Shown here: positions 30,600 to 39,039 of the stretch, in pieces
How positions within the stretch are numbered: position 1 is the first letter of the stretch
Layout: every line of letters begins with the position of its first letter
NCBI RefSeq assembly: GCF_031458235.1
Contig: NZ_JAVDYB010000001.1
Span: 5,380,001-5,444,000, forward strand
Length of the DNA: 64,000 bases
Direction: 5' to 3'
From: Catenuloplanes atrovinosus
GTDB taxonomy: Bacteria > Actinomycetota > Actinomycetes > Mycobacteriales > Micromonosporaceae
Notes under the pieces: generated by a model
What the model was told of the DNA's origin: nothing
Database searches by the model: none
What the model saw: the letters and a program-made list of their open reading frames with translations, nothing else
Position numbers and translations under genes: made by a program

Positions 30600-30832
30600 C
30601 CATGCCCCGAGGCGTGCCGCGGCAGCGGTCTCGACGGGCCGAGATGAAGTCGGCCGCTCAGCTGCGGGCCGGTCGGCAGCCGGCCCGCCCCGGAGCTGAG
30701 CGGCCAATCAGTGAGCGACATGGCCCGGCCAGCGCTGGTGACCCGTCGTTCGCCCAGCTGATCGGCCGTTCAGGGTCTGCGACGACGCGGCCCCGGCGAC
30801 GTGGTGGGCGGCAGCGCATAGAGTGGCGCGCG

Positions 30833-33511
30833 ATGGACCCGCGGAAGATCCTTGTGGCGTTGGCGGATCTGGCGCCGGCCAGGTCGGAGCTGGTGCTGGA
30901 CGTGGCGCGGGCCGGGCAGCCGTTCGCGTGGCTGGCGGATCCGGAGCGGGCACCGCACGGGCGGGTCGGCGATCGGTTCGCCGGGCTGGACGCGCTGCAC
31001 CGGGAGGAGCGGGTGCTGCGGCGCGGCTGGGGGTGGGTGCTGGGCCGCGCGGAGATCGGCGGGACGCTGCGGCGGGTGCGGGTGCCGCTGGTGTCGCAGC
31101 CGGTACGCATCGAGCGCGGCCTGCGCAACCGGCTGCTGCCGGCCGGCGACCTGGAGATCACGCCGCTGCTGGCGGACCGGGCGCTGGCGGCGCGGTTCGA
31201 GGAGGCGTCGGGGCTGGGCGGGCCCGGGTGGCTGACCGCGCCCGGCACCAGGGCGTGGATCTCGTCGCTGGCGTGGGCGGCCGAGCTGCCGGTACGGGAC
31301 GTGCTGTCGCCGCCGGTGACGAAGGCGCCCGCGGAGCACCTGGTGGCGTACGCGGCGGCCGCGCTCTACATCGCCCGGGACGTGGCCTCCACCGGCCCCC
31401 GGGACACGCTGCTGACCTGGGCGAACCGGACCGGCCTGGAGCACACCGCGCTGGCCGCGGTCTACACCGGCGCGCCGGGCGACGCGACGGCGGCGGAGCA
31501 GGAGGTCAGCTCGCCGCTGCCGCTGAACGCGGCGCAGCGCACGGTGGTGGCGCGCACCCGGTCCGAACGCGTGGTGGTGGTCTCCGGGCCGCCCGGCAAC
31601 GGCAAGTCGCACGCGGTGGTCGCGGCCGCGCTGGACACCGTCGCCCGCGGCGGCTCGGTGCTGGTCGCCACGCAGTCGCGGCACGCGGCCGAGGTGCTGG
31701 GCGGGCTACTGGAGCGCTATCCGGGGCCGGTCCCGGTGCTGTTCGGCGACGCCGAACGGCGCGACGAGATCGCCACGACGCTGACCTCGGGGCTGGGCGA
31801 GGGCGTCCCGCCGGGCCGGCTGGCCGAGGACGCGCGCGCGGTGGACGAGGCGGCCGCGGCCGTGCGGCGCGCCGAGCGGGAGATCACCGCGGCGCTGGCC
31901 CGGGAGGCGCTGGCCGAGGAGTTGGAGGACTGGCTGCCGCTGCTGCCGGCGCTGCGCGCGGACGTACCCGCGGCCTTCGCCCCCGACGCCGATCTTCAAC
32001 GGGCCCGGCGCCTGCACGACGAGGCCGCGGCGGAGCCGGTCGGCTGGTGGCGGCGGTTCCGGCGGCGGCGCGCCGAGCGACGGCTGCGCGCCATGCTGGG
32101 AACCCACGACCGCGCCGGTACGGCGTTGCGCGCGGCCGAGAGCGTGCGGGCCGCCGCCGAGCTGGCCGCGTGCGGCGGCACCGACCTGGCCGCGCGGTGG
32201 GACGCGCTGGCCCGCGCGGACGACGCGCTCGCCGCCGCGATCGGCACCCGCCTGCGCCACGATGCCACCAGCGCCGCGCGCTGGGACGCAGCCGCCCGCC
32301 GCAGCGCCGCCGCGCTGGCCGCCGCGCTGCGCGCCGGTCGCGCCCGCCGCCGGGAGGCGCTGGCCGCGCTGGACGGGTCGGCGCTGGTCCGGGCGCTGCC
32401 GCTCTGGGTCGGCACGGTCACGGACGCGGAGGACCTGCTCCCGGCCGTACCGGCGCTGTTCGATCTGGTCATCCTGGACGAGGCCGCGCACATCGACCAG
32501 ATCCGGGCCGCGCCGGTGCTGGCTCGCGCCCGCGCCGCGCTGGTCGTCGGCGACCCGCGCCAGCTGCGGTTCGTGTCCTTCGTCGGCGACGCGGACGTGG
32601 CCGTGACGCTGGAGACCCACGGCCTCGGCGGGTACGCGGACCGGCTGGACATCCGCCGGATCAGCGCGTTCGACCTGGCCGCCGGCGCCGCCGCGGTGAC
32701 CGTGCTGGACGAGCACTACCGGTCGGTGCCGCACCTGATCGAGTTCTCCGCGCGGCGCTTCTACGACGACCGGATCGCGCTGGTCACCCGTCATCCGCGC
32801 ACCGAGGGCACGGACGCGGTGGAGGTCCGGCAGGTCGCGCCGGGGACCGAGGTCGAGGCCGTGGTCGAGGAGGTGCGGCGGCTCTCCGGCGGGACCGGCA
32901 TCGGCGTGGTCACGCCGTTCCGGGGGCAGGCGGACGCGCTGGAGGCCGCGCTGCTGGCCGCGTTCCCGGTCGAGCGGATCGAGGCGATGGGGCTGCGGGT
33001 CGGCACGGTGCACGCGTTCCAGGGCGCGGAGGCCGACGTGGTGATCGCGTCGCTCGGCCTGTCCGACGCGGACCCGGCGTCCCGGCACCGGTTCGCCGCG
33101 GACCCGAACCTGTTCAACGTCATGATCACCCGAGCCCGCCGCCGCCTGGTGGTGGTGACCGCGCAGCAGCGGCCGGCCGGCCTGATCGGGGACTTCCTGG
33201 CGTACGCCGCGGAGCCGCCGCGCCCGGCGCACGCGCCGCCGGACGCGGCCAAGGGCTGGGCCGCGCGGCTCGGCCGCGAGCTGGCCGAGGCCGGCGTGAC
33301 CGTACGCGCGGACTACCCGGTCGGCCGGTGGACCGTGGACCTGTGCGCGGGCGAGACCGGCCTGATCTGCCGGGTGCACCCAGACGGCCCGGCCGCACAC
33401 CTGGAACGGCAGCGCACGCTGCGGCGCGCCGGCTGGGACCTGCGCGACGCGTTCCCGAGCCGCTGGGACGGCGACGCCGCGCGGGCCGCCATGGAGATCG
33501 TCAGCCGGTGA
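30833..33511 (+). CDS. SF1 (Upf1/DNA2-like) helicase with a degenerate nuclease-like C-terminus
   Basis: The 892-residue protein has an N-terminal region without known motifs (~1-225). An AAA_11/AAA_12-type helicase core follows: Walker A GPPGNGKS (252-259), Walker B V-I-L-D-E-A-A-H at about 546-553, V-V-G-D-P-R-Q-L, V-L-D-E-H-Y-R-S, V-H-A-F-Q-G-A-E-A-D-V-V and the motif VI-like N-V-M-I-T-R-A-R-R-R. A coiled-coil-rich insert separates motifs I and II (~330-520). The last ~85 residues have the layout of a Vsr/DUF559-type fold (R-W-T-V-D-L ... L-R-R-A-G-W-D-L-R-D), but the E-x-D/K core is replaced by C-R-V-H-P-D-G, so cleavage is unlikely. ATG chosen at 30833; the ribosome site is weak. The gene stands alone. 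Confidence 0.82.
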   Translation: MDPRKILVALADLAPARSELVLDVARAGQPFAWLADPERAPHGRVGDRFAGLDALHREERVLRRGWGWVLGRAEIGGTLRRVRVPLVSQPVRIERGLRNRLLPAGDLEITPLLADRALAARFEEASGLGGPGWLTAPGTRAWISSLAWAAELPVRDVLSPPVTKAPAEHLVAYAAAALYIARDVASTGPRDTLLTWANRTGLEHTALAAVYTGAPGDATAAEQEVSSPLPLNAAQRTVVARTRSERVVVVSGPPGNGKSHAVVAAALDTVARGGSVLVATQSRHAAEVLGGLLERYPGPVPVLFGDAERRDEIATTLTSGLGEGVPPGRLAEDARAVDEAAAAVRRAEREITAALAREALAEELEDWLPLLPALRADVPAAFAPDADLQRARRLHDEAAAEPVGWWRRFRRRRAERRLRAMLGTHDRAGTALRAAESVRAAAELAACGGTDLAARWDALARADDALAAAIGTRLRHDATSAARWDAAARRSAAALAAALRAGRARRREALAALDGSALVRALPLWVGTVTDAEDLLPAVPALFDLVILDEAAHIDQIRAAPVLARARAALVVGDPRQLRFVSFVGDADVAVTLETHGLGGYADRLDIRRISAFDLAAGAAAVTVLDEHYRSVPHLIEFSARRFYDDRIALVTRHPRTEGTDAVEVRQVAPGTEVEAVVEEVRRLSGGTGIGVVTPFRGQADALEAALLAAFPVERIEAMGLRVGTVHAFQGAEADVVIASLGLSDADPASRHRFAADPNLFNVMITRARRRLVVVTAQQRPAGLIGDFLAYAAEPPRPAHAPPDAAKGWAARLGRELAEAGVTVRADYPVGRWTVDLCAGETGLICRVHPDGPAAHLERQRTLRRAGWDLRDAFPSRWDGDAARAAMEIVSR

Positions 33512-33610
33512 GGTCCCGCGCCCACGGGAGCACCGGCACGATCACCGAGCCGAACCCGCGCCCCCGGGTCGCGGTCAGCCCGGCCGAGGCCGGCGGTGAC
33601 AGCACCCGGG

Positions 33611-34387
33611 TCACCGGCGCCGGCCGGCGGTGGAGTAGAGCAGCGGCGCGCGGATCACCATGCGCGGGTCGGACATCAGCGCGGTGACCCGGTCGAGCAG
33701 CCCGTCGTCCAGCCCGGCCGAGCGCAGTCCGTCCCGCTGCTGCGCGATGTTCGCGGCGTTGAGCAACGCGCCGGCCGTGCCGCCGGGCCAGGAGCGCGCG
33801 TGCACCTCGGTGTCCACCCCGGTCAGCCCGGCCGCCAGCATCGCCGCGTGCACGCGCAGCGCCCAGCCCGGGTCGTTGCCGAGCGCGGGCAGCACCCGGC
33901 CGGTCAGCACGTCGAGGTAGGTCTCGAACGCGACCTCGTCGGCGGGCTCGGGCGCGGCCAGCACCGCGTGGCGGACCCGGGTGGCGAGATCCTCCAGCAG
34001 CAGCACGCCGCCGGGCGCGAGCGCGCCGGCCAGCCGGCGCAGCACCTCCTCCCGCTCCGGCAGGTGCATCAGCAGCAGCCGGGCGTGGATCACGTCCCAC
34101 TCGCCGGGCGGCAGCGGCTCGGTCACCACGTCGTGCCGGAGCACGTGGTAGCCCGCGCCGGCCGGCAGGTGGCGGACGTTCACGTCGGTGGCCAGCACGG
34201 ACGCGCCGCGCCCGGCCAGCCAGCGCGCGATGCCGCCGCCGCCCGCGCCCAGCTCCAGGCAGCGCCGGCCGGCGAGGTCGCCCAGCGCGGACAGGCGCGC
34301 GGCGGTGCCGCCGTCGTACATCTCGGTCAGGTAGCGGTGCCGGTCGGCCGCGGCCGGGTCGTCGTTGTCGAACGCGTACCGCAGCAT
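33611..34387 (-). CDS. Class I SAM-dependent methyltransferase
   Basis: The 258-residue protein has motif I C-L-E-L-G-A-G-G-G-G at about residues 43-52, the acidic end of strand 2 (V-L-A-T-D-V), W-D-V-I-H-A-R-L-L-L-M-H-L as motif post-I/II and A-L-A-P-G-G-V-L-L-L-E-D as motif III. The substrate is not shown; the M-H-L-P-E-R-E-E-V-L-R-R-L pattern is that of small-molecule methyltransferases of UbiE type. It is divergent from hmgA with about 175 bases between, which could hold shared control. Its 3' end converges on the helicase gene. Confidence 0.85.
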   Translation of the reverse strand: MLRYAFDNDDPAAADRHRYLTEMYDGGTAARLSALGDLAGRRCLELGAGGGGIARWLAGRGASVLATDVNVRHLPAGAGYHVLRHDVVTEPLPPGEWDVIHARLLLMHLPEREEVLRRLAGALAPGGVLLLEDLATRVRHAVLAAPEPADEVAFETYLDVLTGRVLPALGNDPGWALRVHAAMLAAGLTGVDTEVHARSWPGGTAGALLNAANIAQQRDGLRSAGLDDGLLDRVTALMSDPRMVIRAPLLYSTAGRRR

Positions 34388-34563
34388 GCCTCAGCTCCCC
34401 GGGGTGAGCGGGAACGCGACCACCCCGGTCCCCGGCGCGCCGCCGGCCGGGCGGTCGGCGGTGCCAGCGGCCGGGTGCCGCGCGCATAGAAGTCTAACGA
34501 TGCCTAAGTCAACCCGCGACGAACCGTCCTCGATCTGATAGAGATGAGCCGGAGGTGGGGACA

Positions 34564-35742
34564 ATGGCGTTCTATCGTTCCGTCGGCGAGGTGCCGCCGA
34601 AGCGGCACACCCAGCACCGGCGCCCGGACGGCGGGCTCTACTACGAGGAGCTGATGGGTGAGGAGGGCTTCTCCTCCGACTCCTCGCTGCTCTACCACCG
34701 CGAGATCCCGTCCGCGATCGTGGACGCGTCGCCGTGGGAGCCGCCGGGCCTGGGCACCACGGCGAATCATCCGCTGCTCCCCCGCCACCTCCGGCTGCAC
34801 GAGCTGTTCAAGGACGCCCAGTCGGAGGACGTGGTCACCGGCCGGCGGCTGGTGCTCGGCAACGGCGACGTGCGCATCTCGTACGCGGTGGCCGACGAGC
34901 CGTCGCCGCTCTACCGCAACGCGATCGGCGACGAGTGCGTCTACGTCGAGTCCGGCGCCGCGACCGTGGAGACCGTGTTCGGCGCGCTGGACGTCACGGC
35001 GGGCGACTACGTGATCCTGCCGCGCGCCACCACGCACCGCTGGCTGCCGACCCCGGGCGAGCCGCTGCGCACCTACATCATCGAGGCGAACAGCCACATC
35101 GCGCCGGCCAAGCGCTACCTGTCCCGGTACGGGCAGTTCCTGGAGCACGCGCCGTTCTGCGAGCGGGACCTGCGCGGGCCCGGCGCGCCGCTGCTGTCCG
35201 AGGACACCGACGTGCCGGTGCTGGTCAAGCACCGCGGCAGCCGCGGGGTTACCGGCACCCGCTACGTCTACCCGAAACACCCGTTCGACGTGGTCGGCTG
35301 GGACGGCTGCCTGTACCCGTACACGTTCAGCATCCACGACTTCGAGCCGATCACCGGCCGGGTGCACCAGCCGCCGCCGGTGCACCAGGTCTTCGAGGGC
35401 GGCGGCTTCGTCATCTGCAACTTCGTGCCGCGCAAGGTCGACTACCACCCGCTGGCCATCCCGGTGCCGTACTACCACTCCAACGTGGACAGCGACGAGG
35501 TGATGTTCTACTGCGGCGGGAACTACGAGGCGCGCAAGGGCTCCGGCATCGGCCAGGGCTCGATCTCGCTGCACCCCGGCGGGCACCCGCACGGGCCGCA
35601 GCCGGGCGCGACCGAGCGCTCGATCGGCGTCACCGAGGTCGACGAGCTGGCCGTCATGGTGGACACGTTCCGGCCGCTGGAGCTGGGCGAGGGCGGCACG
35701 GCCTGCGAGGACCCGGCCTACGCGTGGAGCTGGGCCCGGTGA
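34564..35742 (+). CDS. hmgA: Homogentisate 1,2-dioxygenase
   Basis: The 392-residue iron enzyme opens the ring of homogentisate in tyrosine/phenylalanine breakdown, giving maleylacetoacetate. The cupin-type iron site is visible: H305 and E312 in Y-Y-H-S-N-V-D-S-D-E and His in S-L-H-P-G-G-H-P-H-G (~341). The N-terminal F-Y-R-S-V-G-E-V-P-P-K-R-H-T-Q and E-G-F-S-S-D-S-S-L-L-Y-H are typical of the actinobacterial form. GGAGGTGGGG stands 8 bases before the ATG. The stop overlaps the next gene start (GTGA). Maleylacetoacetate isomerase is not in the operon and must be elsewhere or be thiol-dependent. Confidence 0.95.
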   Translation: MAFYRSVGEVPPKRHTQHRRPDGGLYYEELMGEEGFSSDSSLLYHREIPSAIVDASPWEPPGLGTTANHPLLPRHLRLHELFKDAQSEDVVTGRRLVLGNGDVRISYAVADEPSPLYRNAIGDECVYVESGAATVETVFGALDVTAGDYVILPRATTHRWLPTPGEPLRTYIIEANSHIAPAKRYLSRYGQFLEHAPFCERDLRGPGAPLLSEDTDVPVLVKHRGSRGVTGTRYVYPKHPFDVVGWDGCLYPYTFSIHDFEPITGRVHQPPPVHQVFEGGGFVICNFVPRKVDYHPLAIPVPYYHSNVDSDEVMFYCGGNYEARKGSGIGQGSISLHPGGHPHGPQPGATERSIGVTEVDELAVMVDTFRPLELGEGGTACEDPAYAWSWAR

Positions 35743-36809
35743 CGTACGGCGTCTTCAGCGTGGCGGGCGGGCCGCGCCGGCTGGGCGCGCTGGTCGGCGA
35801 CCGGGTGGTGGACCTGACGTCCGCGGGCGTGTTCGCGGCCGCCTCGCTGAACCCGCTGATGGCCGCCGGCCCGGCCGTGTGGCGCGCGGTGCACGACCGG
35901 CTCGCCGACGTGGACCTGGACCGGCATGCACACCCCGCCCACACGGTACGGATGCACCGCCCCTTCGAGGTGGCCGACTACGCGGACTTCTACGCCTCCG
36001 AGCATCACGCCACCAACGTGGGCCGGATCTTCCGCCCGGACGGCCCGCCGCTCCGGGAGAACTGGCGCCACCTGCCGATCGGCTACCACGGCCGGGCCGG
36101 CACGGTGGTGGTCTCCGGCACCGACATCCGCCGCCCGGCCGGCCCGCTCGGGCCCGGCGAGTTCGGGCCGACCCGCAAGCTGGACTTCGAGGCGGAGATC
36201 GGGTTCGTGGTGGGCGTGCCGTCCGAGGGGCCGGTGAGCGCGGACGCGTTCGCGGAGCACGTCTTCGGCGTCTGCCTGGTCAACGACTGGTCGGCGCGGG
36301 ACGTGCAGCGCTGGGAGGCGACGCCGCTCGGCCCGTTCCTCGGCAAGTCGTTCGCCACGTCGATCGGCGCGTGGGTCGTACCGCTGCATGCGCTGGACCA
36401 CGCGCGCGTGCCCGCGCCGCGGCAGGAACCGGAACCGCTGCCCTACCTGCGCCCGGCGAAGCCGTGGGCGCTCGACCTGGCGATCGAGGTGCGGATCAAC
36501 GGGCACGTGGTGTCCGCGCCCCGCTTCGCGGACATGTACTGGACGCCGGACCAGCAGCTCGCGCACCTGACCGTGAACGGTGCCACGCTGCGCACCGGCG
36601 ACCTGTTCGCGTCCGGGACGGTCAGCGGCCCGTCCCCGGACCGGCACGGCTGCCTGCTGGAACTGTCCTGGGACGGCCGCGACCCGATCGCGCTGCCGGA
36701 CGGCACCACCCGCGCCTACCTGGAGGACGGCGACACGGTCACCATCTCCGCGACCGCGCCCGGCGGCCCGTCGCTCGGCGCGGTCACCGGCACGGTCCGC
36801 GCTCACTGA
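35739..36809 (+). CDS. fahA: Fumarylacetoacetase
   Basis: The 356-residue enzyme is the last step of the homogentisate route and yields fumarate and acetoacetate. It has an N-terminal SH3-like domain, then the FAH fold: D-F-Y-A-S-E-H-H-A-T-N, L-P-I-G-Y-H-G-R, K-L-D-F-E-A-E-I-G metal-binding acidic residues, V-N-D-W-S-A-R-D-V-Q-R-W-E and the K-S-F-A-T-S loop. It also has G-D-L-F-A-S-G-T-V-S-G, typical of true FAH rather than acylpyruvases. The GTG start overlaps the hmgA stop by 4 bases, so both are co-translated. Confidence 0.92.
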   Translation: MTYGVFSVAGGPRRLGALVGDRVVDLTSAGVFAAASLNPLMAAGPAVWRAVHDRLADVDLDRHAHPAHTVRMHRPFEVADYADFYASEHHATNVGRIFRPDGPPLRENWRHLPIGYHGRAGTVVVSGTDIRRPAGPLGPGEFGPTRKLDFEAEIGFVVGVPSEGPVSADAFAEHVFGVCLVNDWSARDVQRWEATPLGPFLGKSFATSIGAWVVPLHALDHARVPAPRQEPEPLPYLRPAKPWALDLAIEVRINGHVVSAPRFADMYWTPDQQLAHLTVNGATLRTGDLFASGTVSGPSPDRHGCLLELSWDGRDPIALPDGTTRAYLEDGDTVTISATAPGGPSLGAVTGTVRAH

Positions 36810-36882
36810 GCGATTCTCACCCCGGCCCGAGGTGCTCGGCGAGCCGCGGTCATCCGTCCGTGGGCGCCAGGTCGGAAGAGAC

Positions 36883-37539
36883 TCACTCCTGACGGCGGCC
36901 CACGTGGTGGACGGTGGCGGCGGCCGCGGCGACCATCAGCACGGAGACCGCGCCCAGGCCGGAGAGCGGCGTCAGCATGGTCTCCGGCGCCGCCTCGCTG
37001 CCGAGCAGCACCAGCATCGGCGCGACCGGCGGGATCACCCGGATCAGCACCATCACGCCCACCGCGCCGACCGCGACGAGCACCGCCACGCCGGTACGCC
37101 GGATCAGCAGCCGCGAGCAGAGCAGGCCCACCGCGATCCCGGCGAACCCGGCGGTGAGCTGCGCGATCACGCCGACCGCCAGGCCCGCGCCGGTGATCGG
37201 GTGCCGGCCCGCGTAGAGCGGATAGATCAGCCCCACCAGCATCAGCAGCACCGCGATCGAGGCGGCGGCCAGCACGTTTCCCGCCAGCACCCGGGTCTCG
37301 CCGCCGGCCGCGGTCGCGGTCATCGCGCGCTGCGTGCGGTCCTCCGTGTTGATCAGCACCACGGTCAGCCAGGTCATGCTCAGGAACAGCGTGAGCGCGC
37401 AGGCGGAGTACGTCTCGGCCAGCGGCCCGGCGTCGCCGGTGGTGAGCACCGTGACCGCGGTGCCGTGGAGCAGGATCGGCGCGATGTAGCCCTGGCTGCG
37501 CACCAGCATGGACAGCGAGTAGCGGACCAGCGCGATCAT
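36883..37539 (-). CDS. ABC transporter permease-like membrane protein
   Basis: The 218-residue protein has about six hydrophobic helices and begins M-I-A-L-V-R-Y-S-L-S-M-L-V-R-S-Q, the usual amphipathic start of ABC-2 type permeases. No specific substrate motif is visible. Its ATG overlaps the stop of the ATPase gene by 4 bases, which makes the pair one transporter. Direction is probably export, as there is no binding protein. Confidence 0.78.
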   Translation of the reverse strand: MIALVRYSLSMLVRSQGYIAPILLHGTAVTVLTTGDAGPLAETYSACALTLFLSMTWLTVVLINTEDRTQRAMTATAAGGETRVLAGNVLAAASIAVLLMLVGLIYPLYAGRHPITGAGLAVGVIAQLTAGFAGIAVGLLCSRLLIRRTGVAVLVAVGAVGVMVLIRVIPPVAPMLVLLGSEAAPETMLTPLSGLGAVSVLMVAAAAATVHHVGRRQE

Positions 37540-38921
37540 CGGACCTCCTCCGCCACGTCGGTGTTCTTCACCAGCGTGAGGTTCGGCCGGGGCTTCCGCG
37601 GCGCGGGTGCGGGCCGCGGGGCGCCGGGCTCGTCGTCGGCCAGTTCGCCGGCCGCGCGCCAGGCGTCGCCGGGCCGGCCACGCGACCGGCCGTCGTCCCG
37701 GCCCGGGTCGTCGTCACGCCCGCCGACCGCATCCGGGCCGTCGTGCGGATCGCCGTCACCGCCAGGATCGCGGTCGCCGTGCGGGTCGCGCTCGTCGCGC
37801 GGATCGCGGTCGCCGCGAGCCGGGGCAGGGCCACCTCGACCCGCCTCCGGCTCGTCCCACCTCCTGGCGGCGCGGGTGCTTTTCTCCCGGTCGCCGGGAT
37901 CGGAGCCGGTCAGCGCACCGTCATCGTCCCGGAAGCCGGGATTCCGGCCGCCGCCGGTGTCGGCGTCGCCCGGCGCATCGCGATCAGGTGAATCGTCGTC
38001 CCGGCGGTCGCGCCCGTCCCCGGCGTCGGGCGCGTCCCGCTCGTCCGCGTCCGCCACGTCGTCCCCGCCGCCCCTCCCGGCCACCACCGGCACCGGCGCG
38101 GAGCGGCGCACCGACTGCACGGACCAGCCGTTGCCGAGCGCCTGGAAGATCAGCTCGTCCGCGTACTTCGCGACGATCTCCAGCGTCACCACCGCGTCCT
38201 CGCGGCCCGCCTCCAGCACGCCCGGCAGCCGCCACCAGTCCGGCTCCGGCGCGTCCAGCGCCGCGTCGACCAGCTCCACGAAGGCCAGCGCCTCGCCGGA
38301 CGGCGCGGTGGAGAGCCGCCCGCCCGCGATCCGGTAGATCACCGACGCGCTGGCCGACACCACGGCCTCGCGGTGGTCGGTGAACACCACCGCGCCGCCC
38401 TCGCGCGCGGTCTCCGCGATCAGCTCGGCCAGCACCTCGTGCGCGGCCGCGTCCAGCCCGGACCAGGGCTCGTCCAGCACCAGCAACTGCGGCGGGACCA
38501 TCAGCGCCTGCGCGACCGCGACCTTCTGCGCGTTGCCCTTGGAGAGCCGGCGCAACTCCGCGTTCGCCCCGCCGACCAGTGCGAGCCGGCTGAGCAGTTC
38601 GTCCGCGCGGGCGCGCGCGGCGCGCGTGCCGAGCCCGCGGATCCGGCCGATGTGCGTGAGGTAGGAGCGCGCCGAGACGCGCGCCTGGGTGGGGAAGCGC
38701 TCCGGCACGTACCCGATCGCGCGGGGCCGGGCCACCACGGTGCCGGACGTGACCGGCGAGAGCCCGGCGACGATGCGCAGCAGCGTGGACTTGCCCGAGC
38801 CGTTGCCGCCGATCACGCCGACGACCTCGCCCGGGTAGATCACCAGGTCGATGTCGTCCAACACGGTGCGTGATCGGCCGTACCGCTTGCCGACGCCGCG
38901 CAGCTCGACGAGGCCAGCCAT
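37536..38921 (-). CDS. ABC transporter ATPase with long charged C-terminal tail
   Basis: The 461-residue protein has an ordinary ABC ATPase in the first ~215 residues: Walker A GGNGSGKS, Q-like and signature region R-L-S-K-G-N-A-Q-K-V-A-V-A (a variant of LSGGQ with S-K-G-N), and Walker B L-L-V-L-D-E-P-W-S-G-L-D. Residues ~215-295 form a small extra domain. About 140 residues (~300-440) are Asp/Arg/Gly/Pro-rich and disordered (repeated D-R-D-P, D-x-D-P and G-G-D blocks). A short K-P-R-P-N-L-T-L-V-K-N-T end closes the protein. GGAGG precedes the ATG by 4 bases. It forms a unit with the overlapping permease gene. Confidence 0.85.
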   Translation of the reverse strand: MAGLVELRGVGKRYGRSRTVLDDIDLVIYPGEVVGVIGGNGSGKSTLLRIVAGLSPVTSGTVVARPRAIGYVPERFPTQARVSARSYLTHIGRIRGLGTRAARARADELLSRLALVGGANAELRRLSKGNAQKVAVAQALMVPPQLLVLDEPWSGLDAAAHEVLAELIAETAREGGAVVFTDHREAVVSASASVIYRIAGGRLSTAPSGEALAFVELVDAALDAPEPDWWRLPGVLEAGREDAVVTLEIVAKYADELIFQALGNGWSVQSVRRSAPVPVVAGRGGGDDVADADERDAPDAGDGRDRRDDDSPDRDAPGDADTGGGRNPGFRDDDGALTGSDPGDREKSTRAARRWDEPEAGRGGPAPARGDRDPRDERDPHGDRDPGGDGDPHDGPDAVGGRDDDPGRDDGRSRGRPGDAWRAAGELADDEPGAPRPAPAPRKPRPNLTLVKNTDVAEEVR

Positions 38922-39039
38922 GACACCTCCATTGTCGCAGGCATCCGCCCTTCGCCCCGGCCCAGCATACAAACCCGCGGGGCTTCGCGGGGGTACGCCG
39001 TCGCACCGTCACCCGCCCGGCGACGATCACCCACAGTGG

